Source: Tessaracoccus sp. MC1865 (lineage in GTDB: Bacteria > Actinomycetota > Actinomycetes > Propionibacteriales > Propionibacteriaceae). Taken from it: a stretch of 64,000 nt of DNA. The notes under the pieces are model-generated. The model was not told the origin of the DNA, made no database searches, and saw only the letters and a list, made by a program, of their open reading frames with translations. The stretch lies in assembly GCF_017815535.1 (NCBI RefSeq), contig NZ_CP072596.1, positions 2,263,614 to 2,327,613 of the forward strand, in the 5' to 3' direction. The position numbers and the translations under genes were made by a program. Numbering within the stretch: position 1 is the first letter of the stretch; every line of letters starts with the position of its first letter. Positions 18,401 to 25,583 of the stretch are shown piece after piece.

Positions 18401-18523
18401 GACATCCTCGTCAACGCGGAGGACCTCGCAGTCCGCGCCGCCCGCCAGGGTCTCCTGGCGTCGGTGCTGGCGTTGTCGCCGGAGGGCATCGATTGGAAGG
18501 CCCTCGACATCGCGCTGAACTGA
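15467..18523 (+). CDS. glyQS: Single-chain glycyl-tRNA synthetase, alpha-beta fusion
   Basis: Charges tRNA-Gly. The 1018-residue chain contains both subunits of the bacterial alpha2-beta2 enzyme. Residues about 5-300 match GlyQ ([83 protein letters not shown]). After a linker of about 20 residues rich in Ala (around 302-325), residues about 325-1018 match GlyS, starting [15 protein letters not shown] and including [28 protein letters not shown] and [15 protein letters not shown]. Both parts look complete, so this is a fusion and not a frameshift artefact. Most actinobacteria are known for a different, shorter alpha2 GlyRS, which makes this form notable. Confidence 0.95.
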   Translation: MLTMQDALRRLSDYWTSKGCLTWQPFNSEVGAGTMNPATVLRVLGPEPWDVAYVEPSVRPDDSRYGENPNRLQMHTQFQVILKPEPGNPQELYLGSLEALGIDLSAHDVRFVEDNWQQPAIGAWGLGWEVWLDGMEITQFTYFQQVGGQNLDPIPVELTYGVERILMAQQGVTHFKDIVYSIAADGRPVTYGEAFGQQEYEMSRYYLDDADVDANRRLYETYVAEATRMVEARLPVPAHGYILKSSHAFNVMDARGAISTTERAKAFATMRRLMRDTAALWIERREELGFPLLHEAAVGEQAAPAVDAGTLSDDPQTLALEIGVEELPPHVVPQTIEAVRTALTEKLAATRLSYGDITVEGTPRRIVAVVDGVAAREPDAEQLRKGPKWSAAFDADGNPTQPLEGFMRGQGVTADQIVRAEIGGNEHAAVSVKVDGRHVVDVAAEAISSIIGGLRAEKNMRWNDANLSFSRAIRWLVVLWGDTVVPVNVSGLTAGRTTYLQRAVQGQDSGRRSDGALVGFVEVATAADLLPTIQQGSILLSSEDRRASVVSQAEALARGVGGTIDVDAESSVIDEITNLVEDPRGVLGNFDERYLDLPEQILTAVMRKHQRYLPIYRDGRLAAHFVTMANGLCDDDVVRAGNESVIRARYEDALFFWNADLAAEGVDGFVPGLDKLTFEDRLGSVGMRARRIADVAGRLADRLGIDGTDRETLTRAGQLAKFDLATQMVVEMSSLAGFIAREYAVRKGETQAVADALFEMEQPHTSADAVPASVPGALLALGDRFDLLAAMFALGAKPTGSSDPFGLRRAALGVVRILRESAGTPLERLTVRAGLEDAVARLAEQGVDVAPDAVESALEFTIGRFAQLLRDEGTSADLVTAILPAADAPGRAARLLGELAGAQSDQALRDLVSTNVRITRILPDGVAAGYDAARLTEPAEVALKEAVEAVGAGIAEQPIAEVVTHTAPVVRAAGTFFDDILVNAEDLAVRAARQGLLASVLALSPEGIDWKALDIALN

Positions 18524-18529
18524 GGCCAG

Positions 18530-18535
18530 TAACCT
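18530..18535 (+). promoter_or_regulatory. -10 hexamer of leaderless patatin gene
   Basis: TAACCT ends 6 bases before ATG 18542, in the 18-base gap after the glycyl-tRNA synthetase stop. Confidence 0.5.
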
Positions 18536-18541
18536 GGGGCC

Positions 18542-20005
18542 ATGGCAGTTAAAGGCTGGTTCGGGCTTCCGTTCTTCGCGAAGGATCCGCAACCGGAGGT
18601 CGTGACGTGCACGCTCTCGGGGGGCGGCTCCAGGGCCAGCTTCCAATTGGGCGCGCTCGACTACCTGTACCAGCACGACGAACGGTTCACGCCGACGATC
18701 TTCGTCGGCACCTCCGCCGGGTCGATCATCGCCAGCTCGCTGGCACAGGGCCGCGACAGGGACGAGCAGTACGGCTACCTCACCCGGCTGCGGTCCATCT
18801 GGAACGGGATGCGGGAGCAGAGCGACATGTTCACGCCCCGTCCGTGGTTGTCGACGGCGGAGCGCCAGGCGCCCACCCTGTTGGACCTGATGAAGCCGCC
18901 GCGGCCTGAACCCCCGAAGCCGCGCCAACCGCTGCTGCAGTTCCCCTTCCTGCGCCCCCAGCACCAGACCCCGGTGACTCCCCCGTCGCCGATCGAGGGA
19001 CCTGACCCGCTCGAGCTGGCGCTCCAGCCCGACGAGGAACTCCGTTCCGACTGGTCGTTGGCCACGCTCGGCGCCATGGCCGGCGCCCTGAGCCGGCTGA
19101 GGCTCAGCGACCTCAATGCCGTCGCGTCCGGGCTGGAGCGCACCCGTTCGATGTACCGGCCCGGCCCGGTGCTCGCCCAGCTCCTGCACGACGAGATGTT
19201 CGTCCCCGACCGGGTGGCCGGGTCCGGCATGACGCTGCGCATCGCGATGGTGGGGCTGGAATCCGGTGAGCTCCGGTTCATGACGGAGGACGGCCAGTTG
19301 GTGAGCCGCTGGAACGAGCCGTACGACGACACGCACCACGACCTGGGTGTGGGCGTGCTGGCCTCCTGCTCCATCCCGGCGGTCTTCCGGCCGGTGCCGA
19401 TCGGCGGCGAGACCTACGTCGACGGCGGGGCCCGGGAGAACCTGCCCGCCGAGCTCGCCATCGGCCACCTGGGCGGGGCGCGCAACTACGTGCTGAGTTC
19501 CCAGAGCCAGGGCGTCCAACGGCGCCCCGCGATGACCGACGTGGACCTGTTCGCCGTGGTGATGCGCTCCACCGAGATCCTCATCGACGAGGCCGGCCGC
19601 GACGAGCTCGCCTACGCCCACTCCACCGGCGCCGAGGTGGTCCATCCGGAGCTGAGCGTGCACGACGCCATGACCGTGCATCCGGGGCTGATCGCGATCA
19701 ACGAGGCCTACGGCTGGTTGCGGGCCGCAGAGATGCACCTGAGGCTCGGCCCGGACGAAGAGGCCCGGCACCGGCGCATCATCGAGCTGCGGATGCGGAT
19801 CGTGCAGTTGGAGGACCACTTCCTCAGCCTTGAACTGCCCTTGAAGCGCGACGTCCAGCGGCTGCGCAGCGCCAAGGTGGAGCTGCGCGACCTGGTCCGC
19901 TCAGCCCACTCCACCCCCATGCCGGCGGGCGCGGACAGCTGGTGGCTTGAGTGGGAGCGGCGGGTCGTACCGCCGTCGATCGATCCACCCTGGCTCAGCC
20001 TCTAG
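18542..20005 (+). CDS. Patatin-like phospholipase
   Basis: A serine acyl hydrolase of 487 residues that should release fatty acids from membrane lipids. It has the Ser-Asp dyad architecture: oxyanion loop SGGGSRASFQLGAL (around residues 27-40), nucleophile elbow FVGTSAGSI (GXSXG, around 54-62), and the Asp in VDGGARENLPAELA (around 295). Between them is a proline-rich, poorly conserved insertion (about residues 110-165), and the C-terminus carries a helical, charged segment after residue 400. There is no signal peptide, so it acts in the cytoplasm. The 3' end overlaps the convergent cyclase-like gene by 4 bases. Confidence 0.85.
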   Translation: MAVKGWFGLPFFAKDPQPEVVTCTLSGGGSRASFQLGALDYLYQHDERFTPTIFVGTSAGSIIASSLAQGRDRDEQYGYLTRLRSIWNGMREQSDMFTPRPWLSTAERQAPTLLDLMKPPRPEPPKPRQPLLQFPFLRPQHQTPVTPPSPIEGPDPLELALQPDEELRSDWSLATLGAMAGALSRLRLSDLNAVASGLERTRSMYRPGPVLAQLLHDEMFVPDRVAGSGMTLRIAMVGLESGELRFMTEDGQLVSRWNEPYDDTHHDLGVGVLASCSIPAVFRPVPIGGETYVDGGARENLPAELAIGHLGGARNYVLSSQSQGVQRRPAMTDVDLFAVVMRSTEILIDEAGRDELAYAHSTGAEVVHPELSVHDAMTVHPGLIAINEAYGWLRAAEMHLRLGPDEEARHRRIIELRMRIVQLEDHFLSLELPLKRDVQRLRSAKVELRDLVRSAHSTPMPAGADSWWLEWERRVVPPSIDPPWLSL

Positions 20006-21000
20006 CCTCGCCTGCGCGCGGCCTCCGCCTCTGCCCGCGCCAGCCCGCCGTGCTCGAGGCCGGCCACGCCTGACTCGCCGGCCCACACGACGCGGCCGTC
20101 GCGTCGGACCGTGACGGCCATCCGCCTGGCCAGCTGTTCGAGGGCCCCCGGGGTGCCGCGGCGCTCCTCGACGAGGGGGACGGGAAGCACCAACGCCTGG
20201 GCGGGTTCGGCCTCGGCCTCAAGGTTCACCTGCCAGCGGGCCGAACGGGCCCGGAGTCGCCAGCGGGAGTCGCTGGTGGTGGCCCGGACGGGGGACGTCA
20301 CCGGGTTGCCGAGCCGCAGCACCGCGCCGTCGGGCAGGCGGACCACCAGTCCCGTGACCTCCGTGCGCAGCGGGCCGGCGCGCACCTCGCCTCCGGCGAA
20401 GGCCACGCAGACCTCCTCTTCGGCGAAACCGTGCGCCTGCCCCCACCACCACGAACCGGGGAAGCCCGCCCGTCCCCAGTTCTTCTCCCCGTACACGGCG
20501 GCGCCCGAGAGGTCCCAGCGTTCGCCATCCACGACGGCCCCTCCGTCGGCCGTCCCGCCCAGGAGCCAGGGGTGCCAGTACTGGTTGAGCGCGGGCACGC
20601 TCTGGAAGTAGCTGGAGCCCCCGAAGAGGCGGTGCGGCCAGCGCCGCTGCCCGCTGATCGTGACGTCGAGCCGGGCATCCGGGCCGAGATCGACGGCGAC
20701 CCTGGTGTCGTCGCCGAAGAAGCGGCCGTCCAGGGTGCGGGCGCCCGGCCCGAGCCGTCGGCATTCGGCACCCTCGACCACTGCCTGGCGCCAGAAGCCG
20801 CCGGAGGTGCCGATCCCGCACAGGGCCCATGGCCCGGCCGCAGTCTGCTGGACGCCGATCAGCGCGATGAGCACGCGGCCGGACTCGGCGTGCGTGAACC
20901 GCCAGAAGTGGCCCTCCATGGCGACGCCATGGGCCCGCTCCGGGAACCCGAAGGGGAGGTCCGCGCCGCTTCGTCGGTAGGCACCCAGGGGATCCGGCAT
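20002..21000 (-). CDS. Tocopherol-cyclase-like protein
   Basis: A protein of 332 residues whose conserved blocks resemble the tocopherol cyclase family (Pfam PF14249): MEGHFWRFTH, SSYFQSVPALNQYWHPWLLGG, AAVYGEKNWGRAGFPGSWWW followed by GQAHGF, and a C-terminal AGESGVAGLEHGG. Plant and cyanobacterial members close the chromanol ring of vitamin E from a prenylated quinol. No other tocopherol gene is present here, so the substrate in this bacterium is unknown; a menaquinol or other prenyl quinol would fit but is speculative. ATG 21000 is chosen because TAGGGT ends 6 bases before it; the in-frame GTG 21006 directly abuts that hexamer. Confidence 0.75.
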   Translation of the reverse strand: MPDPLGAYRRSGADLPFGFPERAHGVAMEGHFWRFTHAESGRVLIALIGVQQTAAGPWALCGIGTSGGFWRQAVVEGAECRRLGPGARTLDGRFFGDDTRVAVDLGPDARLDVTISGQRRWPHRLFGGSSYFQSVPALNQYWHPWLLGGTADGGAVVDGERWDLSGAAVYGEKNWGRAGFPGSWWWGQAHGFAEEEVCVAFAGGEVRAGPLRTEVTGLVVRLPDGAVLRLGNPVTSPVRATTSDSRWRLRARSARWQVNLEAEAEPAQALVLPVPLVEERRGTPGALEQLARRMAVTVRRDGRVVWAGESGVAGLEHGGLARAEAEAARRRG

Positions 21001-21006
21001 GGGCAC

Positions 21007-21012
21007 ACCCTA
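21007..21012 (-). promoter_or_regulatory. -10 hexamer of leaderless cyclase-like gene
   Basis: TAGGGT on the minus strand, 6 bases before ATG 21000. It overlaps the stop codon of the upstream CYTH-CHAD gene. Confidence 0.5.
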
Positions 21013-22509
21013 ACGGCGGAGCGCCCGGTCGAGGGCCCGTTCGCCTTCCTCCCCGAGGTCGCCGCTCTGGCGGGCGTACTCGATGCCGGCGAGCACGCCG
21101 TAGGTGAAGCTCGGCTCGCCCGCGGCCTCCGCCGCCGCAGCTACTTCCGTCAGCCACCGGGTGGCCACGGAGGAGTCCTGCAGCAGGCCCAGCGCATCCG
21201 TGGCGGCCTCCCACTCCGCGGCTGACTCGCCTGCGCGGTCGCCGAACGAGGGAGCCACGGCCTCATAGGCATAGCGCACTGCCTTGGCGCGCTTGCGTGC
21301 CTCGTGCAGCAGGTGCAGCTGGGCGTCGCCCTCGGCGTGCGCCGCCGCGTCCCTACCACGCCCGGCCCGGCGCACCGCCGTGCGGATGAGCGGCGGCAAG
21401 ACCCTGCGCGCCGGCTTCGCGGCCCGCCCCCGCCACGGAGTGTCGCCCAGGAAATCCAGGAGCGAGTCCACCAGCGCCAGATAACGCTCCGAGTTCAGCG
21501 CCGCCACCAGCGCGTCGTGACCGGAGTCGTGCCGGGTGCCCACCTCGTGCCGCAGCCGTTCGTGCACCGGGCCCCTGACCAGATCGGCGGGCAGCTCGTC
21601 CAACTCACCGCCGAGGCGCTCGAGCATGACCTCCGCGTCGCGGGGTGCGCCGAGGATGTCGCCGAGCCAGGACAGCTCGTCGCGCAGGGGGTCCGAAAGC
21701 TCGCGCCGGAACAGCCGCCGGAACGTGCGCAGCGCGCCCCGCAGGCGCCGCACCGCGAGCCTGCCCTGGTGCACAGCGTCCTCCTCATCGGCCCGCATCG
21801 CCTCCTCGCGCCCGACGACGGCGGCCACCTCCCGGCGCAGGTAGGAGTGCACCAGCACCGCCGCTGGCCCCGAACGACGAGGCCCCCGGCCCTTTTCGAC
21901 GCGGCGGGGCAGGCTGCCGAGGGACCACACCACCTTGGACGGGGAGCTGGAGCGCTGGACGCCGTGCTCGGCGAACCGCTCCTCCACCGCGGCGAGCAGT
22001 TCCTCGTCGCCGTCGAGGAGCTCGACCTCGACCTCCCGCATCGACAGCCCAGAGGGCAGGGCGCTGACGCGGTCGTCGGACAGGCCGGCGAGGACGGCGC
22101 CTTCCGGGCCGAGCAGCTCTGTCTCGGTGCGATGGGTGGCGAGGAAGGACAGCGGGACCAGCGCGTCGTCGGGGTCAGCGGGCCGGCCGGCGCCGAGGGC
22201 CGCCGCGACCGCGGCGCGCAGTACGGTGGGCACCCGCAGGTGGCCGGGCGCATCCTCGAGATCCGCGTGGACCTCTTTGCGCGACCGGGGGCCGACGGGA
22301 AGCTTGAGGTGCCAACCGTCGTCGCTGCCGCCGGTTCTCCGGCGCAGGGTGATGGAGTGCCTGGTCAGGAGGAGGTCGACCGTGTCGTAGTAGACGGACC
22401 GCTGCCGGAAGTCGTGGACGGCGCCGAGGGGAACGAGCCCCTCCAGCGGGGGGACCGAACCGTGCTTCTCAAGCTCGAACTTGATCTCAGTTTCAAGGTG
22501 TCCAGCCAT
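21010..22509 (-). CDS. CYTH and CHAD domain protein
   Basis: A protein of 499 residues with two domains. The N-terminal CYTH (triphosphate tunnel metalloenzyme) domain starts with the ExExK signature ETEIKF (around residues 5-10) and includes LTRHSITLRRRTGG and WHLKLPVG. The C-terminal CHAD domain (about residue 220 onward) is helical and rich in conserved His and Arg, with VHQGRLAVRRLRGALRTFRRLF. CYTH proteins hydrolyse triphosphate-containing compounds, and CHAD domains bind polyphosphate, so a polyphosphate-related role is the best guess. ATG 22509 follows a TAGCTT hexamer by 7 bases. It is transcribed toward the cyclase-like gene. Confidence 0.88.
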   Translation of the reverse strand: MAGHLETEIKFELEKHGSVPPLEGLVPLGAVHDFRQRSVYYDTVDLLLTRHSITLRRRTGGSDDGWHLKLPVGPRSRKEVHADLEDAPGHLRVPTVLRAAVAAALGAGRPADPDDALVPLSFLATHRTETELLGPEGAVLAGLSDDRVSALPSGLSMREVEVELLDGDEELLAAVEERFAEHGVQRSSSPSKVVWSLGSLPRRVEKGRGPRRSGPAAVLVHSYLRREVAAVVGREEAMRADEEDAVHQGRLAVRRLRGALRTFRRLFRRELSDPLRDELSWLGDILGAPRDAEVMLERLGGELDELPADLVRGPVHERLRHEVGTRHDSGHDALVAALNSERYLALVDSLLDFLGDTPWRGRAAKPARRVLPPLIRTAVRRAGRGRDAAAHAEGDAQLHLLHEARKRAKAVRYAYEAVAPSFGDRAGESAAEWEAATDALGLLQDSSVATRWLTEVAAAAEAAGEPSFTYGVLAGIEYARQSGDLGEEGERALDRALRR

Positions 22510-22516
22510 GCCACCT

Positions 22517-22522
22517 AAGCTA
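22517..22522 (-). promoter_or_regulatory. -10 hexamer of CYTH-CHAD gene
   Basis: TAGCTT on the minus strand, 7 bases before ATG 22509; the spacer AGGTGGC could also serve as a weak ribosome site. Confidence 0.45.
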
Positions 22523-22563
22523 CGCGACAACCGGCCGGGAGCCGCGCTGGTGTTCCCACGTGA

Positions 22564-22639
22564 TGGTGCCCCCAGCGGGGCTCGAACCCGCGACCCATGG
22601 ATTAAAAGTCCACTGCTCTGCCAACTGAGCTATAGGGGC
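22564..22639 (-). tRNA. tRNA-Lys (TTT anticodon)
   Basis: Cloverleaf of 76 bases including an encoded CCA end. Acceptor GCCCCTA pairs with TGGGGGC, the T-arm is GCGGG-TTCGAGC-CCCGC, and the anticodon loop CTTTTAA reads AAA/AAG. The other three tRNAs in the window do not encode CCA. Confidence 0.97.
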
Positions 22640-22645
22640 CTAGAC

Positions 22646-22651
22646 AGAATA
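22646..22651 (-). promoter_or_regulatory. -10 hexamer of tRNA-Lys
   Basis: TATTCT on the minus strand ends 6 bases before the mature 5' end of tRNA-Lys, so transcription would start at or next to the mature end. Confidence 0.5.
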
Positions 22652-22681
22652 GCGCCACTTCGGCATGGCACGCTTGGGGAC

Positions 22682-23329
22682 ATGCCTTCCTGGCTCTGGT
22701 TCGTCGTTGTCGTCGGCGTGGGTGTCCTCATCCTCGCCGGAGCCGTGCTGCTCGACCGCAGGCAGAGTCGACGCCTCACCGGCGCCGGCGAACCCGCACC
22801 CCGACGCGGACATCCCCAGGTGGACACCCACGTGCCGCGCTACATCACGCAGGACGAGATCGACGACCTCCCGTCGCCCGCCGCCGGGCACACCCGCGAC
22901 CTCCCCCGGCAGGGCGAGGGCTTCGGTTTCGGCCACGCCCATCCGGATTTCGCCACCAACCCCGAGGGCGCCTCCTACGATGACCCCCGGCTGCTGATCG
23001 TCGACGGTGAACTCAGCTCCATGCGGGAACTCCTGGCGCCGCTGAAGTGGGCGCGCGAGGGCGACCCCCTCGTCGTGGTGGCCGCCGGCTTCCATCCGGA
23101 GGTCCTGGCCACGCTCGCCGCGAACCGCCGCGCCCTCAGCATGCCGGTGGTGGCCGCGGTGGCCGACAGGCGGGACCGTCGGCGGCTGGCCGAACTCACC
23201 GGCGCTGAGGAACTCGGCAGGGCGGATCTCCAGGCCGGCTACGTGCCAGAGTCCGCCCTGGGCGCTGCCCGGCACTGGTCGAGCACCGCGAGCAGGGCGT
23301 GGGTGGAGCCCGGCTCGGCGCGGCCCTGA
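22682..23329 (+). CDS. Membrane-anchored GroEL apical-domain-like protein
   Basis: A protein of 215 residues. Residues about 4-24 form one membrane segment followed by Arg-rich residues, so the rest should face the cytoplasm. Residues about 78-208 follow the order of the GroEL apical domain: GFGFGHAHPDFATNPE (chaperonin GYISPYFVTDPE region), DDPRLLIVDGELSSMRELL (EDP..LL....ISS...LL), DPLVVVAAGFHPEVLATLAANR ([21 protein letters not shown]), then VAAVADRRDRRRLAELTGAEEL ([20 protein letters not shown]..TGG). The ATP-binding equatorial and intermediate domains are absent. Function unknown; substrate or peptide binding at the membrane is an inference. It is divergent from tRNA-Lys and monocistronic. 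Confidence 0.75.
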   Translation: MPSWLWFVVVVGVGVLILAGAVLLDRRQSRRLTGAGEPAPRRGHPQVDTHVPRYITQDEIDDLPSPAAGHTRDLPRQGEGFGFGHAHPDFATNPEGASYDDPRLLIVDGELSSMRELLAPLKWAREGDPLVVVAAGFHPEVLATLAANRRALSMPVVAAVADRRDRRRLAELTGAEELGRADLQAGYVPESALGAARHWSSTASRAWVEPGSARP

Positions 23330-23690
23330 TCCGAACCTCAACCTCAAGCCTCAACCTCATGGTCGAACCTCAAGCTGCACTTGAGTCAGGTTCTTCCTGA
23401 AGCTTCTGACACTTCTCACCAAACCCTCAGTTACCAGATCTGGCACCGTCTCCGGCGGAACCCGTAGCCAACCCTGAGTCGGGACATGAAAGCCCATGAA
23501 AACTACGTCGGTGTGTTTCTCATCATGCACCCGGCGTGTCGCCTTGCCGCCTCTAAGGAAACTCTCAAGTTCCGTTGTCTGACAACGCGTTTCCTTCCTA
23601 ATGTCCATCGCACCGGCGGACGTGCCGGGACCAATTTCCGGTCCGGGGAAGCGGCACGTCCTCCCGCCCCCAGCGACGACGAGGAGAGAC
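23330..23690 (+). promoter_or_regulatory. 361-base intergenic region with structured leader
   Basis: No gene is seen. It begins with a run of short CCTCAA-like repeats (23335-23375) and a CTCAAG-CTGCA-CTTGAG hairpin. Two nested stem-loops lie nearer the next gene. In 23555-23596, AAGGAAAC pairs with GTTTCCTT around an inner GTTGT-CTG-ACAAC hairpin. In 23618-23661, GGACGTGCCG pairs perfectly with CGGCACGTCC around an inner GGACC-AATTTCC-GGTCC hairpin. GAGGAGAGAC then precedes GTG 23691. The pair looks like a regulatory 5' UTR for the secreted protein that follows. It does not contain the conserved c-di-AMP riboswitch strings. Confidence 0.55.
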
Positions 23691-25076
23691 GTGAACAAGG
23701 CACTGAAGAGCCTGAGGCTCAGCGCGGCCGCGGTCGGAATCGCCGTCCTGGCGCAGGGACTCGGCGGATTGGCGCTCGGCCCCGCAGCCACCGCCAATGG
23801 CGAGGTGACCGCGAAGACACGCGTCCACGTGCGCACGGAGCCCAGCGCCTCCAGCGCGAGCCTCGCAGTGCTGAACAAGGGCGACAGCCTGCCCGCGCAG
23901 GGATCGAAGGACGGCTGGACCGAGGTCTCCTTCAACGGCACGACGGCCTACATCGCCACCGCCTACATCCAGGGCAGCAGCGTCCTCGCCGGCGCTCCCA
24001 CCTCCGCCATCGCGAACGGCACCAGCCAGGGCAGCAAGGGCACGGTCTACTCGACCACCGCCCTCAACCTGCGCAAGGGTCCCTCCACCGACGACCCCAT
24101 CGGCGCCCGCGTCGAACGCGCCGTGCGCCTGGAGCTGACCGGCACCGTCAGCGGCGAGTTCGCCCAGGTCACCTACAAGGGCACCACCTACTGGGCGGCC
24201 GCGCGTTACCTGAGCGACACCGCCGCCTCAGCCCTCTCCTCCCTCCCCATGGCCACCGGCAAGGCCCGCGGCACCGCGGCGCTGATGGTGCGCTCCTCCC
24301 CCAAGACCGAGTACATCAACTACGGCGACGCGCCCGTCGGCACGATCTTCGACACCACCGGCAAGATTTCCAACGGCATGGCCCAGGTCATCCACAACGG
24401 CGCAGTGCGCTGGGTCAACGCCCAGTACCTCACCCAGATCCCGCTGAAGGCAGCGTCGCCTTCAGCGCCAGACCTGCCGAAGACGTCGACCCGGTACGCC
24501 ACCACCCTGCTGAACATCTGGGCGGCGAGCACGGGCGCCAAGTACAACGGCGAGATCCAGCGCGGCGCGGAACTGCAGGTCACCGGCATCGTCGAGAACG
24601 GCCGCGCGCAGATCGTGCACAACGGCGAGCTGCGCTGGGTCACGGCCCGCTACGTCGCCAACACCCCTCCGGCCACAGGCGGCGCCTCGGGCGGCAACAG
24701 CGGCGACATCAACAAGGGCTACTCCTCCGGCCTCGACAAGACCAACGCCAACGTCCAGGCCATCGCCTGGGACGTCTGGGCACGCTTCCCGCAGATCAAG
24801 ACGCAGTACGGCTGGCGTCGCGACGTGACGCCGGACCACCCGGCCGGCCGCGCCGTGGACGTGATGATCCCGAGCTACAAGAGCAACCAGGCCCTCGGCT
24901 GGGAGATCGCGAACTACTACCGCGCCAACGCGAAGAAGTTCAACATCAACTACATCATCTTCGGCCAGAAGATCTGGTCCGTGGCCCGCAACAGCGAGGG
25001 CTGGCGCGCCATGGCCTCCCGCGGCAGCGACACGGCCAACCACTACGACCACGTGCACATCAACACGTACGGGTGA
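23691..25076 (+). CDS. Secreted SH3b-repeat protein with M15-like C-terminal domain
   Basis: A protein of 461 residues. A signal peptide covers about residues 1-36 (basic start, hydrophobic core, ALG-PAATA end). Four bacterial SH3-type repeats follow (about 38-105, 118-185, 195-260 and 270-345), each with a V/L-RTEP or LNLRKGPS-like opening and a W/Y-V-A-x-Y close; these usually bind peptidoglycan. The last 105 residues match the ARB-07466-like domain related to M15 D-Ala-D-Ala peptidases, with DHPAGRAVDVM and HYDHVHINTYG supplying metal-type His and Asp residues. A cell-wall hydrolase or binding protein is likely. The start is GTG 23691 after GAGGAGAGAC. It is preceded by a structured leader. 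Confidence 0.82.
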   Translation: MNKALKSLRLSAAAVGIAVLAQGLGGLALGPAATANGEVTAKTRVHVRTEPSASSASLAVLNKGDSLPAQGSKDGWTEVSFNGTTAYIATAYIQGSSVLAGAPTSAIANGTSQGSKGTVYSTTALNLRKGPSTDDPIGARVERAVRLELTGTVSGEFAQVTYKGTTYWAAARYLSDTAASALSSLPMATGKARGTAALMVRSSPKTEYINYGDAPVGTIFDTTGKISNGMAQVIHNGAVRWVNAQYLTQIPLKAASPSAPDLPKTSTRYATTLLNIWAASTGAKYNGEIQRGAELQVTGIVENGRAQIVHNGELRWVTARYVANTPPATGGASGGNSGDINKGYSSGLDKTNANVQAIAWDVWARFPQIKTQYGWRRDVTPDHPAGRAVDVMIPSYKSNQALGWEIANYYRANAKKFNINYIIFGQKIWSVARNSEGWRAMASRGSDTANHYDHVHINTYG

Positions 25077-25081
25077 GTGGG

Positions 25082-25105
25082 AACCGCCGGCGTTCGCCCG
25101 CGGTT
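25082..25105 (+). terminator. Hairpin after the SH3b gene
   Basis: AACCGC pairs with GCGGTT around a GC-rich inner hairpin with a TTCG tetraloop, followed by TTTGCC. It lies just upstream of, and touches, the tRNA-Glu -35 element. Confidence 0.5.
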
Positions 25106-25133
25106 TGCCTGAACGGCTCGGAGTCTCTAAACT
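25105..25133 (+). promoter_or_regulatory. Promoter of tRNA-Glu
   Basis: -35 TTGCCT (25105-25110), 17-base spacer, -10 TAAACT (25128-25133). Transcription would start a few bases before the tRNA at 25146. Confidence 0.6.
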
Positions 25134-25145
25134 TCTTCGAGCTAG

Positions 25146-25218
25146 GTCCCCATCGTCTAGCGGCCTAGGACCCCGCCCTTTCACGGCGGTAGCACGGGTT
25201 CGAATCCCGTTGGGGATG
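25146..25218 (+). tRNA. tRNA-Glu (TTC anticodon)
   Basis: 73 bases. Acceptor GTCCCCA pairs with TGGGGAT, anticodon stem CCGCC/GGCGG with loop CTTTCAC, T-arm ACGGG-TTCGAAT-CCCGT, discriminator G. CCA is not encoded. Confidence 0.96.
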
Positions 25219-25276
25219 CGATGCAGTTGAGCTTCGGTTCGGCTGCAAACAGGTAATGACAACGGGTTCGCCCGAT

Positions 25277-25306
25277 GTGACAACCGCGAGGATGTCACGC
25301 TATAGT
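25277..25306 (+). promoter_or_regulatory. Promoter of tRNA-Asp and tRNA-Phe
   Basis: -35 GTGACA (25277-25282), 18-base spacer, -10 TATAGT (25301-25306), about 55 bases before tRNA-Asp. tRNA-Phe follows 29 bases after tRNA-Asp, so both are probably on one transcript. Confidence 0.6.
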
Positions 25307-25361
25307 TACCGGGCTGGTGCAAGCCAGCAGGGCCGGGAAACCGGTCCAAGGTCAAGAAATT

Positions 25362-25435
25362 GGCCCCGTAGCGCAGTTGGTTAGCGCGCCGCCCTGTCAC
25401 GGCGGAGGTCGCGGGTTCGAGTCCCGTCGGGGTCG
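25362..25435 (+). tRNA. tRNA-Asp (GTC anticodon)
   Basis: 74 bases. Acceptor GGCCCCG pairs with CGGGGTC, anticodon loop CTGTCAC, T-arm GCGGG-TTCGAGT-CCCGT, discriminator G, no encoded CCA. Confidence 0.96.
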
Positions 25436-25464
25436 CTGGTATGGCGGAAACGCCAGGCCAAGCC

Positions 25465-25538
25465 GGCCAGGTAGCTCAGTTGGTACGAGCGTCCGCCTGA
25501 AAAGTGGAAGGTCGCCGGTTCGATCCCGGCCCTGGCCA
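25465..25538 (+). tRNA. tRNA-Phe (GAA anticodon)
   Basis: 74 bases. Acceptor GGCCAGG pairs with CCTGGCC, anticodon loop CTGAAAA, T-arm GCCGG-TTCGATC-CCGGC, discriminator A, no encoded CCA. Confidence 0.96.
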
Positions 25539-25539
25539 C

Positions 25540-25566
25540 AAACCCCCTCGCCCAGCGTGGGGGTTT
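25540..25566. terminator. Terminator between tRNA-Phe and convergent hydrolase gene
   Basis: AAACCCCC pairs perfectly with GGGGGTTT over an 11-base loop. A-runs and T-runs on both sides make it usable in both directions. Confidence 0.75.
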
Positions 25567-25583
25567 CTGCTTTCCCTGGTTCC

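Noticed and set aside
23335-23375. CRISPR-like or other array from the CCTCAA repeats
   Set aside because: The units are 6-10 bases, irregular and without spacers; this is low-complexity sequence.
23400-23690. c-di-AMP (ydaO) riboswitch before the SH3b/M15-like gene
   Set aside because: The gene type fits and a string AACCCGTAGCCAACC faintly resembles part of the motif, but the conserved GGGGUGAAUC and CCGUCAGCUAACC segments are not found in the right order.
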